This document shows, in pieces, positions 13,809-21,442 of a DNA stretch of 21,442 bases (position 1 is the stretch's first letter; each line of letters begins with the position of its first letter). Source of the stretch: Firmicutes bacterium UBA6806 (GTDB lineage: Bacteria; Bacillota; Clostridia; Peptostreptococcales; Acidaminobacteraceae). The stretch lies in assembly GCA_002452745.1 (NCBI GenBank), contig DKFC01000069.1:1-21442 (forward strand), written 5' to 3'. The notes under the pieces were generated by a model that saw nothing but the letters and a program-made list of their open reading frames with translations, was not told the origin of the DNA and made no database searches. The translations under genes were made by a program, and so were the position numbers.

Positions 13809-15053
13809 TTATCTGTACTCCACTTCAATTCTGTTATCAGTTGCATACTTTTCTCCTGTTGACTTCTCACCGCAGATAATCGTCAACCCTAAGTTCGCCT
13901 CGCCAAATGCGTTTCGGCCAATTTCGGTGTAGTCATTTACGATTTCAACTTGTCTGAGATTTTGTATTTTATAAAAGGCCTCATCTCCTATGATCTTAAC
14001 AGAGTTTGGAATCGTTATTTGATTGATGCCTATTTCTCTAAACGCATTTGCACCAATTGTCGCCAGTGATTTGCCAAATCGCACTTCGGTAAGCAAACTA
14101 CAATCCGCAAATGCACTTTCTTCAATTGTCTTTATTGATTCGGGAAAATAGACAAATTCCAGTTTAGGTGATTCGGCAAAACTGCTCTTTCCAATTTTTT
14201 CAACACCATTGTTTAACACAACCCGTTTCAAGTCTGGACATCTTCTAAAAGCATCTTCTGGAATTTCTTTAACAGTGCCTGGAATTGTAATCTCAGTAAT
14301 ACCAGCGTATTCTTTAAACACATTTGGGTCTATAGACGTTACAGTCTCTGGGATTTCAATTTTGCCCTTGCCTTCAAATGATTTGAGAACGCCAGCTTGT
14401 ATTCTGAACTCTGCTTGCTGAACATTTGGATCTTCATAGAACTTAAAATAAGCTCTATAGAGCATGACAATTGCCTGTTCCGCTGTTAAATTGCCCTTTG
14501 GTGATAAGGTCGTATCACTTGTTCCATTCATAATCCGATGTGCATTTAAAGACTCTACATAAGTATATGCCCACGGAGAGATATCCTCAATATCAGAATA
14601 CTTGCTTTGAAAACCCAGTACCTCTGAATACTTTTCATTTCCCGATGATTTGAGTGTCTTAACAGTTATGACGCAAAATTCTTGCCGTGTTAAGCTGTCA
14701 TTGGGCATGAAAAGATTAGACGCCTTACCACTTATAAGCCCATTGTTATAAGCTTTTATAATTGTTGGATCTGTCACATCTTCAAATGGATTATAATTAT
14801 TTAGCGTTTGATTACCTCCGAGCTTATCATAAAAAAGCACAGCGGCCCTGGCAAAGTCGCCCCTTGTAATCATTTGGTTGAACTGATACTTGCCATCTAA
14901 CATACTATCGGGAATAAGGCCTTCTTTCATGGCTGCATTCAGTTCTGATACTGCCCAACTAGATGCCCCTGTAAAGCTAGAAGATTGTCCATAAATAGGA
15001 ATTGAAGCCACTATTAATACTATTACTAAAATTAAACTCAGTTTCTTTTTCAT
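13809..15053 (-). CDS. Secreted protein with SLH domains and BspA-type leucine-rich repeats
   Basis: This 414-residue exported protein starts with a signal peptide (residues 1 to about 22, MKKK then a long hydrophobic run). Three S-layer homology domains follow, at about 30-80, 88-135 and 150-205; the third contains WAYTYVESLNAHRIMNG. SLH domains bind secondary cell-wall polysaccharide and anchor proteins to the cell surface. From about 230 to 400 there are LRR_5 (BspA/Treponema type) repeats with the pattern x-IPxxVxxIxxxAFxxC, for example EITIPGTVKEIPEDAFRRC. In other bacteria such repeats bind host proteins or other surfaces. GGGAGGG lies 4 nt before the ATG. The gene is monocistronic, between terminators. 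Only a -10 TATAAT (15095-15100) was found upstream. Surface anchoring is well supported; the ligand is unknown. Confidence 0.92.
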   Translation of the reverse strand: MKKKLSLILVIVLIVASIPIYGQSSSFTGASSWAVSELNAAMKEGLIPDSMLDGKYQFNQMITRGDFARAAVLFYDKLGGNQTLNNYNPFEDVTDPTIIKAYNNGLISGKASNLFMPNDSLTRQEFCVITVKTLKSSGNEKYSEVLGFQSKYSDIEDISPWAYTYVESLNAHRIMNGTSDTTLSPKGNLTAEQAIVMLYRAYFKFYEDPNVQQAEFRIQAGVLKSFEGKGKIEIPETVTSIDPNVFKEYAGITEITIPGTVKEIPEDAFRRCPDLKRVVLNNGVEKIGKSSFAESPKLEFVYFPESIKTIEESAFADCSLLTEVRFGKSLATIGANAFREIGINQITIPNSVKIIGDEAFYKIQNLRQVEIVNDYTEIGRNAFGEANLGLTIICGEKSTGEKYATDNRIEVEYR

Positions 15054-15160
15054 TGTTCCCTCCCCGTTTTATTTAATCAATATCGAACAAAAACATTATA
15101 CCCATTTTTTTCATTGACCATTCATTCTCCGCGGAATTCTCGGTTGAGCCCTCTGTTTTG

Positions 15161-15183
15161 GCCGGATTTCCTTCGGTAATGGC
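15161..15183. repeat. REP-like hairpin, diverged copy
   Basis: This 23-nt element has outer arms GCC/GGC, an unpaired GG on the left, inner ATT/AAT, a T-T mismatch, CC/GG and a TTC loop. It has the same layout as the two hairpins at the right edge of the window, with changes on both arms that keep pairing. It lies between pta and the SLH/LRR gene. Confidence 0.5.
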
Positions 15184-15191
15184 CCTATACT

Positions 15192-15240
15192 AAAAATAAG
15201 ACCTTCAGTGGTTAGTTTGCGGCTAACGACTGAAGGTCTA
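15192..15240 (-). terminator. Rho-independent terminator of pta
   Basis: An 11-bp stem (15199-15209 with 15229-15239) continues past one mismatch into an inner 5-bp stem (15211-15215 with 15223-15227). On the minus strand it is followed by TATTTTTA. It starts 13 nt after the pta stop. Confidence 0.88.
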
Positions 15241-15252
15241 TTTATGCAGTAA

Positions 15253-16254
15253 TTACTTGTTTTGCATTTGCGCTTGTAAAGCTGTCAATGCAACTGTTCC
15301 AACGATATCATCTGCAAAGCAACCTCTAGAAAGGTCATTTACAGGCATTGAAAGTCCTTGAATTACTGGACCGTATGCATTTGCTTTTGCAAGTCTTTGA
15401 ACCAATTTATAGCCAATATTCCCAGCATCTAAATCAGGGAAAATAATGACATTTGCCTGTCCCGCAACAGATGAATTTGGCGCTTTGCTCTTTCCAACTG
15501 CTGGTACAATAGACGCATCAAATTGAAGTTCTCCATCAAGGCTTAATTCTGGCGCAAGTTCTTTGGCAATTTTAGTAGCTTCGATGACTTTATCTACATC
15601 TGCATGTTTTGCAGATCCCTTTGATGAGAATGAGAGAATGCTCACATGTGGTTCAGCATGAACAAGTGCTCTAAATGTATGTGCAGAGCTAATTGCAATG
15701 TGCGCAAGTTCTTCTGAATTCGGGTTTGGATTCAACGCGCAATCGCCGAAGATAAACAGTCCATTTTCACCATATTCACAATCAGGGACTTCCATGATAA
15801 ATACACCCGATGCCAATTTAATGCCTGGAGCTGTTTTTAAAATTTGAAGTGCTGGTCTTAACACATCACCAGTTGAATGCGCTGCACCTGCAACCATTCC
15901 ACCAGCATAGCCCATTTTAACCAACATAACACCCATATAGAGAACATTAGATGTTAAAAGATTCTTAGCTTCTTCAACAGTCATGCCTTTGCTCTTTCTA
16001 AGCTCAGCAAGTTTTTCAGCCATCTTGTCGATATCTTTAAACGATTTTGGATTGATAAACTCAGCGCCATCAATTTTCCAGTCACCTGCTTTTGCTTTAA
16101 TTTCAGCTTCATCACCAATTAGGATGACTTTTGCGATGCCCTTTTCCAAAACCTTATGTGTTGCCTCAATTGTTCTTGGATCAAACGCTTCCGGAAGTAC
16201 AATTGTCTGTACATTGCTTTTTGCAATTTCAACTACCTTATCCAAAAATGCCAT
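15253..16254 (-). CDS. pta: Phosphate acetyltransferase
   Basis: This 333-residue enzyme interconverts acetyl-CoA plus phosphate and acetyl phosphate plus CoA. In anaerobes that is the first step from acetyl-CoA to acetate and ATP. It is the short class I form, with no N-terminal DRTGG or AAA part. Family motifs include IVLPEAFDPRT near the N-terminus, MGYAGGMVAGAAHSTGDVLRP, SFSSKGSAKH, DGELQFDASIVP and VNDLSRGCFADDIV. The ATG at 16254 has GAGGAGAG upstream at good spacing; the earlier in-frame start at 16299 would overlap the promoter -10 and is rejected. It has a near-consensus promoter and a terminator, so it is monocistronic. Acetate kinase, its usual partner, is not in this window. Confidence 0.97.
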   Translation of the reverse strand: MAFLDKVVEIAKSNVQTIVLPEAFDPRTIEATHKVLEKGIAKVILIGDEAEIKAKAGDWKIDGAEFINPKSFKDIDKMAEKLAELRKSKGMTVEEAKNLLTSNVLYMGVMLVKMGYAGGMVAGAAHSTGDVLRPALQILKTAPGIKLASGVFIMEVPDCEYGENGLFIFGDCALNPNPNSEELAHIAISSAHTFRALVHAEPHVSILSFSSKGSAKHADVDKVIEATKIAKELAPELSLDGELQFDASIVPAVGKSKAPNSSVAGQANVIIFPDLDAGNIGYKLVQRLAKANAYGPVIQGLSMPVNDLSRGCFADDIVGTVALTALQAQMQNK

Positions 16255-16287
16255 TTTAACTCTCCTCACAAAATTATTTACATGAAC

Positions 16288-16316
16288 ATTATATGACAAT
16301 TCATTTTTGTATACAA
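16288..16316 (-). promoter_or_regulatory. Near-consensus promoter of pta with palindrome over the -35
   Basis: On the minus strand a -35 TTGTAT (16311-16316), a 17-nt spacer and a perfect -10 TATAAT (16288-16293) give a leader of about 27 nt. The perfect palindrome TTGTATACAA (16307-16316) covers the -35. Confidence 0.8.
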
Positions 16317-16374
16317 GATACAGCTGTGATTTTTCATTATTTTTTGCAGATTAATTTGTTTATACTGCTCAACT

Positions 16375-18579
16375 CTATTTAAGATCTGCCTCTTCGAATT
16401 TATGCTCGAAATAGTGAATCAACTTTTGAAAAGGACCTCTCAAAAGACCGAACGGGAGCATCACTGCAATGATTTTTAATAGCGCATACATATCAGCAGA
16501 GACATTTCCACCAACAGGCCCCAGAATTGATTCTCTGAAACCACTTATGGCATAGGTGAAAGGCCAGATTGGCATAAGTCTTCCAAATATTTCAGGATTT
16601 GTTTCAATTGGATAAATACCGCCTGAACCAGCAATTTGGAAAATCATGATGACAATGGCCACCGCCTTCCCTATATTCCCCAAAACCGATGCCAATGTGT
16701 AAATAATAACCACAAAAGTCAAAGAAGTCATCATGGCAAAAGCAAACATCAACCCCATATCTTTCGGAACGACACCCAGTATATAAATATCGCCTAAAAC
16801 AATAATCCCTGACTGAATTAAGGAGATTATCAAGTAAAGCAACATCTTTCCAAAGTGGATATGTCCTATTTTTACATTTTTAAGACCCTTACTCTCAACA
16901 CTGATTAAAGAACTCATCAATAAAACCCCTACCCAGATTGCCAAAACAGAATAAAATGGCGCAATAGCAACCCCAAATGACTTGACTTCATAAAGTTCTT
17001 TTACTTCAACATCGAGGGGAGAAGCCATAAAGTCTGTAATCTCAGATGGATTATCCCTTAACAGTTCAATGAGCCTGGAAATTCGAGCGCCATCCAACCG
17101 GCTCACTTTATCAAGTGCATTATGAACTTCAATTTCCATGGATTCCAAGGATTCAATCATCTGCTCCCTCTGCTGATTTGACAAATCACCAGCTCCAACC
17201 AAAAAATCCGTTACCACTGCATACTGAGGGACAAGTGTTTTAAAAGTTTCCAATACTTGGGACGTATCTTTGAGACCTTCGTCCAGATTCCAAGATAGCG
17301 TTTGAAAGGAAGGGACTACCGTTTGAATTGAAAAATCTAATACAGTCTCCAATCGACTTGATATTTCATCGTTTAACTTCTCCAAATCGTCCAGTTGAGA
17401 TTGAATGAGCGTTTCATTTGATTTGTCGTTTATGCTTGCTGTCAGCTGAATTAGAAGATTCTTCTCTTCGTCGGTTAAATTTTGAACGTAAACTAGAGAT
17501 GATTTCATTAGGCTTAATAATCCATTATCGTCACTTTGTTTTAGCTGCTCCAACTTGGTGATATCATCATCAAGTTGCTTTGATATCTCATCACATATGT
17601 CTGCAAGCGCAAATAAGTTTCCCAAAAGATCCACATCTAAACCATTGGCATTAATCTGTGAAAGCTCTTCTAAGAGAGCTTTATTGTCTTTGCCTAGCCC
17701 TCTTACACTTTCAATATTTTTATAAATTTCATTTATGGAATCAGATATTGTACTGTTCTGTGAACGGTTTAGCTCAATAGTTGCCTGTATAATTGAGTTC
17801 ATATGATCTAACTGGTCTGCAAAAACTTGCATCTGAGCATTTGTTCCAATCAAATGGCTTTGAAATGCTAATTCGTTTTCATTTTCCCGATTTAGATGCG
17901 TTATAAGCGCTTCAAGGTCTACATCAAGCTGTGTCAAGCGTTCCTTGACTTCATTTAGATCAAACTCTTTTGCATCTGGTTTTTCAGCTTCCACATTAAA
18001 AGTTTCAATAACTTGCTCATTGACGGTTTTGACAAAATTGCTCTTGACGTTGTTGATTAACTTTTCCTTTGCAACATTGGTAATTTTTGCTGCAATGGCG
18101 TTGAGTTTTTCATTTGCCTTGTACACAATCATTGGCTTTTGAGGTGTTGCCGTTTTTAAACTCGTGAGTCGCTGAGAAAAATTTGAAGGAATCTCAATCA
18201 TGGCATAGTATTGTCCGTTTGTAAGTCCATAATTGGCCTGCCAATCGTCCACAAAATACCAGTTTATAGAGGTGTTCTCCTTCATCTCATCTACAATTCG
18301 ATCGCCAACATTTATGATTTTATCTTCAAAGACAGCGCCTTCATCATTGTTTACTATTGCCACTGGTAAATTACCCGTATTGCCATAAGGATCCCAACAG
18401 GCATAGATGTTAATCCATGCATACAGAGAAGGCAATACACATAACCCGATGACAATAATCAGAGCTGCTCTATTTTTTAAAATGGTCTTAAAATCATGTT
18501 TTAAAAGTGTTAGAATCGGTTTTAACCCATGCGTCCAAAAAAACGCTCTTTCTTTTTTCTTTTTCCCTTTCATATCCAT
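16375..18579 (-). CDS. YhgE/Pip family membrane protein, paralogue 2
   Basis: This 734-residue protein has the YhgE/Pip layout. A cytoplasmic tail leads to one N-terminal membrane helix (about 38-60) ending in VLPSLYAWINIYACWDPYGNTG, a family hallmark. A large extracellular part (about 65-530) follows, mostly predicted coiled coil. Then come five or so helices of the ABC-2-like C-terminal domain (about 537-720), with FQIAGSGGIYPIETNP and WPFTYAISGFRES. Relatives include the phage infection protein Pip of Lactococcus, SPP1 receptor YueB and EsaA of type VII secretion. Two in-frame ATGs are close together; AGGGGG lies 3 nt before the first (18579) and 9 nt before the second (18573), so 18573 is also possible. 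It begins 17 nt after its paralogue stops. Molecular function is unknown. Confidence 0.9.
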   Translation of the reverse strand: MDMKGKKKKERAFFWTHGLKPILTLLKHDFKTILKNRAALIIVIGLCVLPSLYAWINIYACWDPYGNTGNLPVAIVNNDEGAVFEDKIINVGDRIVDEMKENTSINWYFVDDWQANYGLTNGQYYAMIEIPSNFSQRLTSLKTATPQKPMIVYKANEKLNAIAAKITNVAKEKLINNVKSNFVKTVNEQVIETFNVEAEKPDAKEFDLNEVKERLTQLDVDLEALITHLNRENENELAFQSHLIGTNAQMQVFADQLDHMNSIIQATIELNRSQNSTISDSINEIYKNIESVRGLGKDNKALLEELSQINANGLDVDLLGNLFALADICDEISKQLDDDITKLEQLKQSDDNGLLSLMKSSLVYVQNLTDEEKNLLIQLTASINDKSNETLIQSQLDDLEKLNDEISSRLETVLDFSIQTVVPSFQTLSWNLDEGLKDTSQVLETFKTLVPQYAVVTDFLVGAGDLSNQQREQMIESLESMEIEVHNALDKVSRLDGARISRLIELLRDNPSEITDFMASPLDVEVKELYEVKSFGVAIAPFYSVLAIWVGVLLMSSLISVESKGLKNVKIGHIHFGKMLLYLIISLIQSGIIVLGDIYILGVVPKDMGLMFAFAMMTSLTFVVIIYTLASVLGNIGKAVAIVIMIFQIAGSGGIYPIETNPEIFGRLMPIWPFTYAISGFRESILGPVGGNVSADMYALLKIIAVMLPFGLLRGPFQKLIHYFEHKFEEADLK

Positions 18580-18596
18580 TGGCCCCCTGCGCTCTC

Positions 18597-21200
18597 TTAT
18601 TCACTAATTCCAGACTCTTTGAGTTTTTTTTCAAACCCGATGACTCTTGGATACAGTTTTTCAATTGTCAAGTAGCCATATACGATAAACACAATCCCAA
18701 AGGTGATTAATGCAATAATATTTAATATGACATTTACAGCCAACGGCCCTGCAACTGCTTCTCTAAATCCGTTAACCGTGTAAGTAAACGGAAATAACGG
18801 CTGCATAATTCTAAAAATTAATGGGTCAACTTGAATCGGATATGTTCCACCACTTCCTGCGAGCTGCAATATCATATAGACAATTGCAAGTGCCTTGCCC
18901 AGATTACTCAGTGTTGCCATCAGCGTAAATGTAATTGTCGCAAAGATGAGAGAGGATAATATAGCAAATAGAATAAATAGAGGGATATCTACCACATATA
19001 TTTTCAAAAGCCAAATGTCACCCACTGCGACAATCAGTCCTTGAATCATTGCTAAGGTACAAAAATACATCAATTTGCCGAAATGTTTTTCTCTTATACT
19101 TAGATGATTAGAACCTTTAAAATCTCCAGGATGTGATTTTAAGACGGAATTCAAGATTAAACAGCCCACCCAAAGCGCCAACGTTGAATATATAGGCGCC
19201 ATACTTGAACCATAGTTTGGAACTGCATTGATTATCTCCGTTTTTAAGTCAAATGGATTCGACATGAAATCACCCATGAACTCAGGATTGCTTTCCAACA
19301 GAGTGATAATCAAATTGATATCTCGATTATCAGCCATTTCAAAGCGCTCTCCCAAAAGACTAACCACCGATTTTGTATCTTCCAGCATTGATGATAGTTC
19401 CATGCTGAGATCTGCCGTCAACTGCCCGCCATCTGCAGATAAGGTCATAGAAGTTTGAAGCAGATTGCTCAGCTCTTTCAGAGATTTAAAGTGAACCCTA
19501 GATTGTTCAGCTGTGACAATAGATTCAGCTAAAATAGAATTCAAGTCATTCTTTAGTTCTTTAAGTGATCTTTGCTGAATACTGATAATCCCTGTCGAAG
19601 TCTTTTCAACTGACTCAATAACTTGACTTCTTATATCAGCAGTTATAACAGCGCTATTTTGAAAGTTGTCTTTTAAGTTGACAATTTCACTTTGTTCCGC
19701 TTGAAGATAGGTTTGTATGCTCCTGAGATCGTTTATGATTTCTGAAATGCTGGCATTTCGACTTTTTTGACTTCCTCTGACACCATTTAAAAAGACAGTT
19801 GCGTCATTCACTGAACTATCAAGTGTTTTAACAACTTCAGAAAGGGATGCCCCCACCGTTTCAACTGCCTCTATCAAATTTTCTTCGGATTCAGACAGTT
19901 TATTTATAAGTGCTTCAGCACTTGGAATATTTTTCAGGTTATCTATTACCTGCTTTAAAGCAGGGCTATCAAAGACATCATTGATTGCTTCTAATTGCCC
20001 TATTACCTTGTCTAACTGCTCAGTGAGGTTCTTAGTCAGCAGCTCAAGTCCCGCAATTTGCGTTTTGAATGCTTCATCTATTACACCACTGTTTTCTGCC
20101 AATTGTTTCTTTATATTCTCAACTTGATTTTCAAGTGCCCCTAGCGTTTTTTTTATGTCTTCTAAGATTTCCAAAGTGGATTCTATCCGACTATTATAAT
20201 TGATTTTCTGTACCGCCTTTAAATAGTCTATGGTCGATGAAATGGAACGATTCAAGCTCTGAAGTTCAATCACGCTATCGAAAGTTAGCTTGTCAATTTC
20301 TTTTGCACTCAATTGGCTTTCAGCATTGCTCAAAGAACTCATAATCCCTTCGATTTGTTTATTCGATTGAAGGACACGTTCAAAGACACTCTCAAGGCTA
20401 TCTATTCCCGTATTCACAACCAATTGAGTACGTTTTAGAATATCTTCCCGAGTGTCAAGACTTTTTTCCAATGTTTCTATATTAGCATCAATCGAAGGCA
20501 TCAAACTTCCCATGTTATCCATAAAAGTCTTATACGTTTCAGATCCGTTATGTAGATTATTTAGGCCATCTTCAATCATATCAGCATTTCGATTGATCTC
20601 AACTATGGTATCTTTAAACTTTAGCAGATCACCCTTTTGAGCGTCTGCATCTTCTCCAACTGTGTTTAGAGATTTAAAAATAGTTTCATTTACAGTGGCT
20701 ATAAAGTTGCTCTTGATTTGTTCCACCAATGTATTTTTAGCTGAATCTGTAATCTTGACCGCCACTGGATTGGACTTATTATCAACTTTATAAATAATGC
20801 GTGGCTTTCTAGGCATCTTAGTCAATATGGACAAAAAATCATCTGTAAACGAAGATGGAATTTCAATAGATGCGTAATATCTCCCTTCCATCAGTCCGAG
20901 ATCAGCTTCATCTCTACTCACAAAAGTCCATTTGATTTTATCATTTTCTTTAAGAGCATCTACAACATCGTCGCCAATGTTTAAAAATGCACTATTAAAC
21001 CCCACTGTATTGTCATTATTGACAACTGCCACTGGAATAAATCCCGTATTTTCATAGACATCCCAACATGCTGCAATATTAATCCATGCATATAACGATG
21101 GAATAACGCAAATAGCCAATATGATGATAAATGCAATGGGATTGGTAAAGCTATTTTTTAAATCTCGTCTATAGACTTTTAAGATATTCGCCCTCTTCAC
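18597..21200 (-). CDS. YhgE/Pip family membrane protein, paralogue 1
   Basis: This 867-residue protein is a paralogue of the next gene, with the same ends: IPSLYAWINIAACWDVYENTG after the first helix (about 20-43) and LQLAGSGGTYPIQVDP plus FPFTYTVNGFRE in the C-terminal multi-helix domain (about 665-850). The extracellular region is about 130 residues longer, with extended heptad-like helices and many SL-, NL- and QL-rich turns, and little sign of enzymatic motifs. The start is GTG at 21200, with GGAGG 7 nt upstream. The GTG overlaps the stop of a 35-codon ORF as GTGA. The two paralogues are very probably co-transcribed and may form a heteromeric complex. No ATPase, ESX protein or TetR regulator is seen in the window; more may lie to the right. 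Confidence 0.9.
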   Translation of the reverse strand: MKRANILKVYRRDLKNSFTNPIAFIIILAICVIPSLYAWINIAACWDVYENTGFIPVAVVNNDNTVGFNSAFLNIGDDVVDALKENDKIKWTFVSRDEADLGLMEGRYYASIEIPSSFTDDFLSILTKMPRKPRIIYKVDNKSNPVAVKITDSAKNTLVEQIKSNFIATVNETIFKSLNTVGEDADAQKGDLLKFKDTIVEINRNADMIEDGLNNLHNGSETYKTFMDNMGSLMPSIDANIETLEKSLDTREDILKRTQLVVNTGIDSLESVFERVLQSNKQIEGIMSSLSNAESQLSAKEIDKLTFDSVIELQSLNRSISSTIDYLKAVQKINYNSRIESTLEILEDIKKTLGALENQVENIKKQLAENSGVIDEAFKTQIAGLELLTKNLTEQLDKVIGQLEAINDVFDSPALKQVIDNLKNIPSAEALINKLSESEENLIEAVETVGASLSEVVKTLDSSVNDATVFLNGVRGSQKSRNASISEIINDLRSIQTYLQAEQSEIVNLKDNFQNSAVITADIRSQVIESVEKTSTGIISIQQRSLKELKNDLNSILAESIVTAEQSRVHFKSLKELSNLLQTSMTLSADGGQLTADLSMELSSMLEDTKSVVSLLGERFEMADNRDINLIITLLESNPEFMGDFMSNPFDLKTEIINAVPNYGSSMAPIYSTLALWVGCLILNSVLKSHPGDFKGSNHLSIREKHFGKLMYFCTLAMIQGLIVAVGDIWLLKIYVVDIPLFILFAILSSLIFATITFTLMATLSNLGKALAIVYMILQLAGSGGTYPIQVDPLIFRIMQPLFPFTYTVNGFREAVAGPLAVNVILNIIALITFGIVFIVYGYLTIEKLYPRVIGFEKKLKESGISE

Positions 21201-21304
21201 TTATTGCCTCCAGTGCCACTCTTTTCTTTATTGTCACGTATACCCTCTGTAATCCTAGGATACCAGCAAACCTTTTTAATCTCAATTAAATCCTTCAGCT
21301 TCAT
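21197..21304 (-). CDS. Possible 35-residue ORF coupled to the YhgE/Pip operon
   Basis: An ATG at 21304 opens a 35-codon frame whose TGA overlaps the GTG of the first YhgE/Pip gene (GTGA), typical of translational coupling. The product is basic and soluble and contains KKVCWYPRITEGI. The C-terminus of the downstream protein has the similar IEKLYPRVIGF followed by an SG, so this may be the remaining tail of a lost third paralogue rather than a gene of its own. There is no clear ribosome binding site before the ATG, and an in-frame TAA directly precedes it. A -10-like TATAAT is at 21308-21313 on the minus strand. Either a relic or a small leader-type gene is possible. Confidence 0.35.
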   Translation of the reverse strand: MKLKDLIEIKKVCWYPRITEGIRDNKEKSGTGGNK

Positions 21305-21317
21305 TTAATTATATTTG

Positions 21318-21411
21318 TCACTTTCTTGCCAGATTGCTTCGCAATGGCGTTCATAAAGAAACTTCGGACTTCGAGTCCTCACTTTCTTGCCAGATTGCTT
21401 CGCAATGGCGT
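21318..21411. repeat. Two-unit REP-like direct repeat with hairpins
   Basis: Two identical 33-nt units lie at 21318-21350 and 21379-21411, with a period of 61 nt. Each contains a hairpin (21328-21348 and 21389-21409) with outer arms GCC/GGC, an unpaired AG, inner arms ATTGC/GCAAT and a TTC loop. Between the units is a third small hairpin, GGACT-TCG-AGTCC (21366-21378). There is no ORF across them. The layout resembles repetitive extragenic palindromes (REP/BIME) dispersed in bacterial genomes. Confidence 0.75.
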
Positions 21412-21442
21412 AACTAAAAGGTGGTGTTGCAAATCTAAGAAA

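Noticed and set aside
21252..21261. Palindrome ATCCTAGGAT as an operator for the YhgE/Pip operon
   Set aside because: It lies inside the small ORF, is only 10 bp, and no promoter with good spacing overlaps it.
21318..21411. Start of a CRISPR array
   Set aside because: There are only two visible units, the spacer contains its own hairpin, the repeat folds as a REP-like palindrome, and no cas genes are present.

Overview
The window is a 21.4 kb AT-rich chromosomal segment of a low-GC Gram-positive anaerobe, most likely in the Clostridia. The evidence is a phenylalanine T-box leader, strong AGGAGG-type ribosome binding sites, a secreted protein with S-layer homology domains, a phosphate acetyltransferase, a small clostridial-type ferredoxin, and two YhgE/Pip membrane proteins. 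I cannot name the genus from sequence alone. Almost everything is on the minus strand; the only convincing plus-strand gene is a metallophosphoesterase.

Left part (1-6.2 kb), read in the direction of minus-strand transcription: a cytoplasmic protein joining a ParB-like domain to a BMP/PnrA-type nucleoside-binding domain; a DHH phosphoesterase; a YkpA-type ABC-F ATPase; a cold-shock protein with its own promoter and long leader; an open relic-like stretch; and the start of a DUF4118 sensor kinase cut by the window edge. The metallophosphoesterase is divergent from the DHH gene and its stop codon overlaps that of the ParB/BMP gene.

Middle part (6.4-13.2 kb): ktrB-ktrA-trmH feed towards a T-box leader with a UUC specifier, followed by pheS and pheT. 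Potassium uptake, RNA ribose methylation and Phe-tRNA charging lie in one direction with no clear terminator between trmH and the T-box, although the leader has its own promoter.

Right part (13.4-21.4 kb): a small ferredoxin with an unusual cysteine spacing, a secreted SLH plus BspA-type leucine-rich-repeat protein, a monocistronic pta with a near-consensus promoter, and two tandem YhgE/Pip paralogues. A 35-codon ORF overlaps the first of these by GTGA, and beyond it lies a two-unit hairpin repeat (REP-like). A structurally matching hairpin occurs at 15161-15183 and a partial match at 293-307.

Most of the window is ordinary core genome. The parts most likely to be undescribed are the ParB/BMP fusion, the REP-like hairpin family with ORF remnants beside two of its copies, and the YhgE/Pip pair with its small coupled ORF. 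There is no CRISPR array, tRNA, rRNA, transposase or prophage that I can support.
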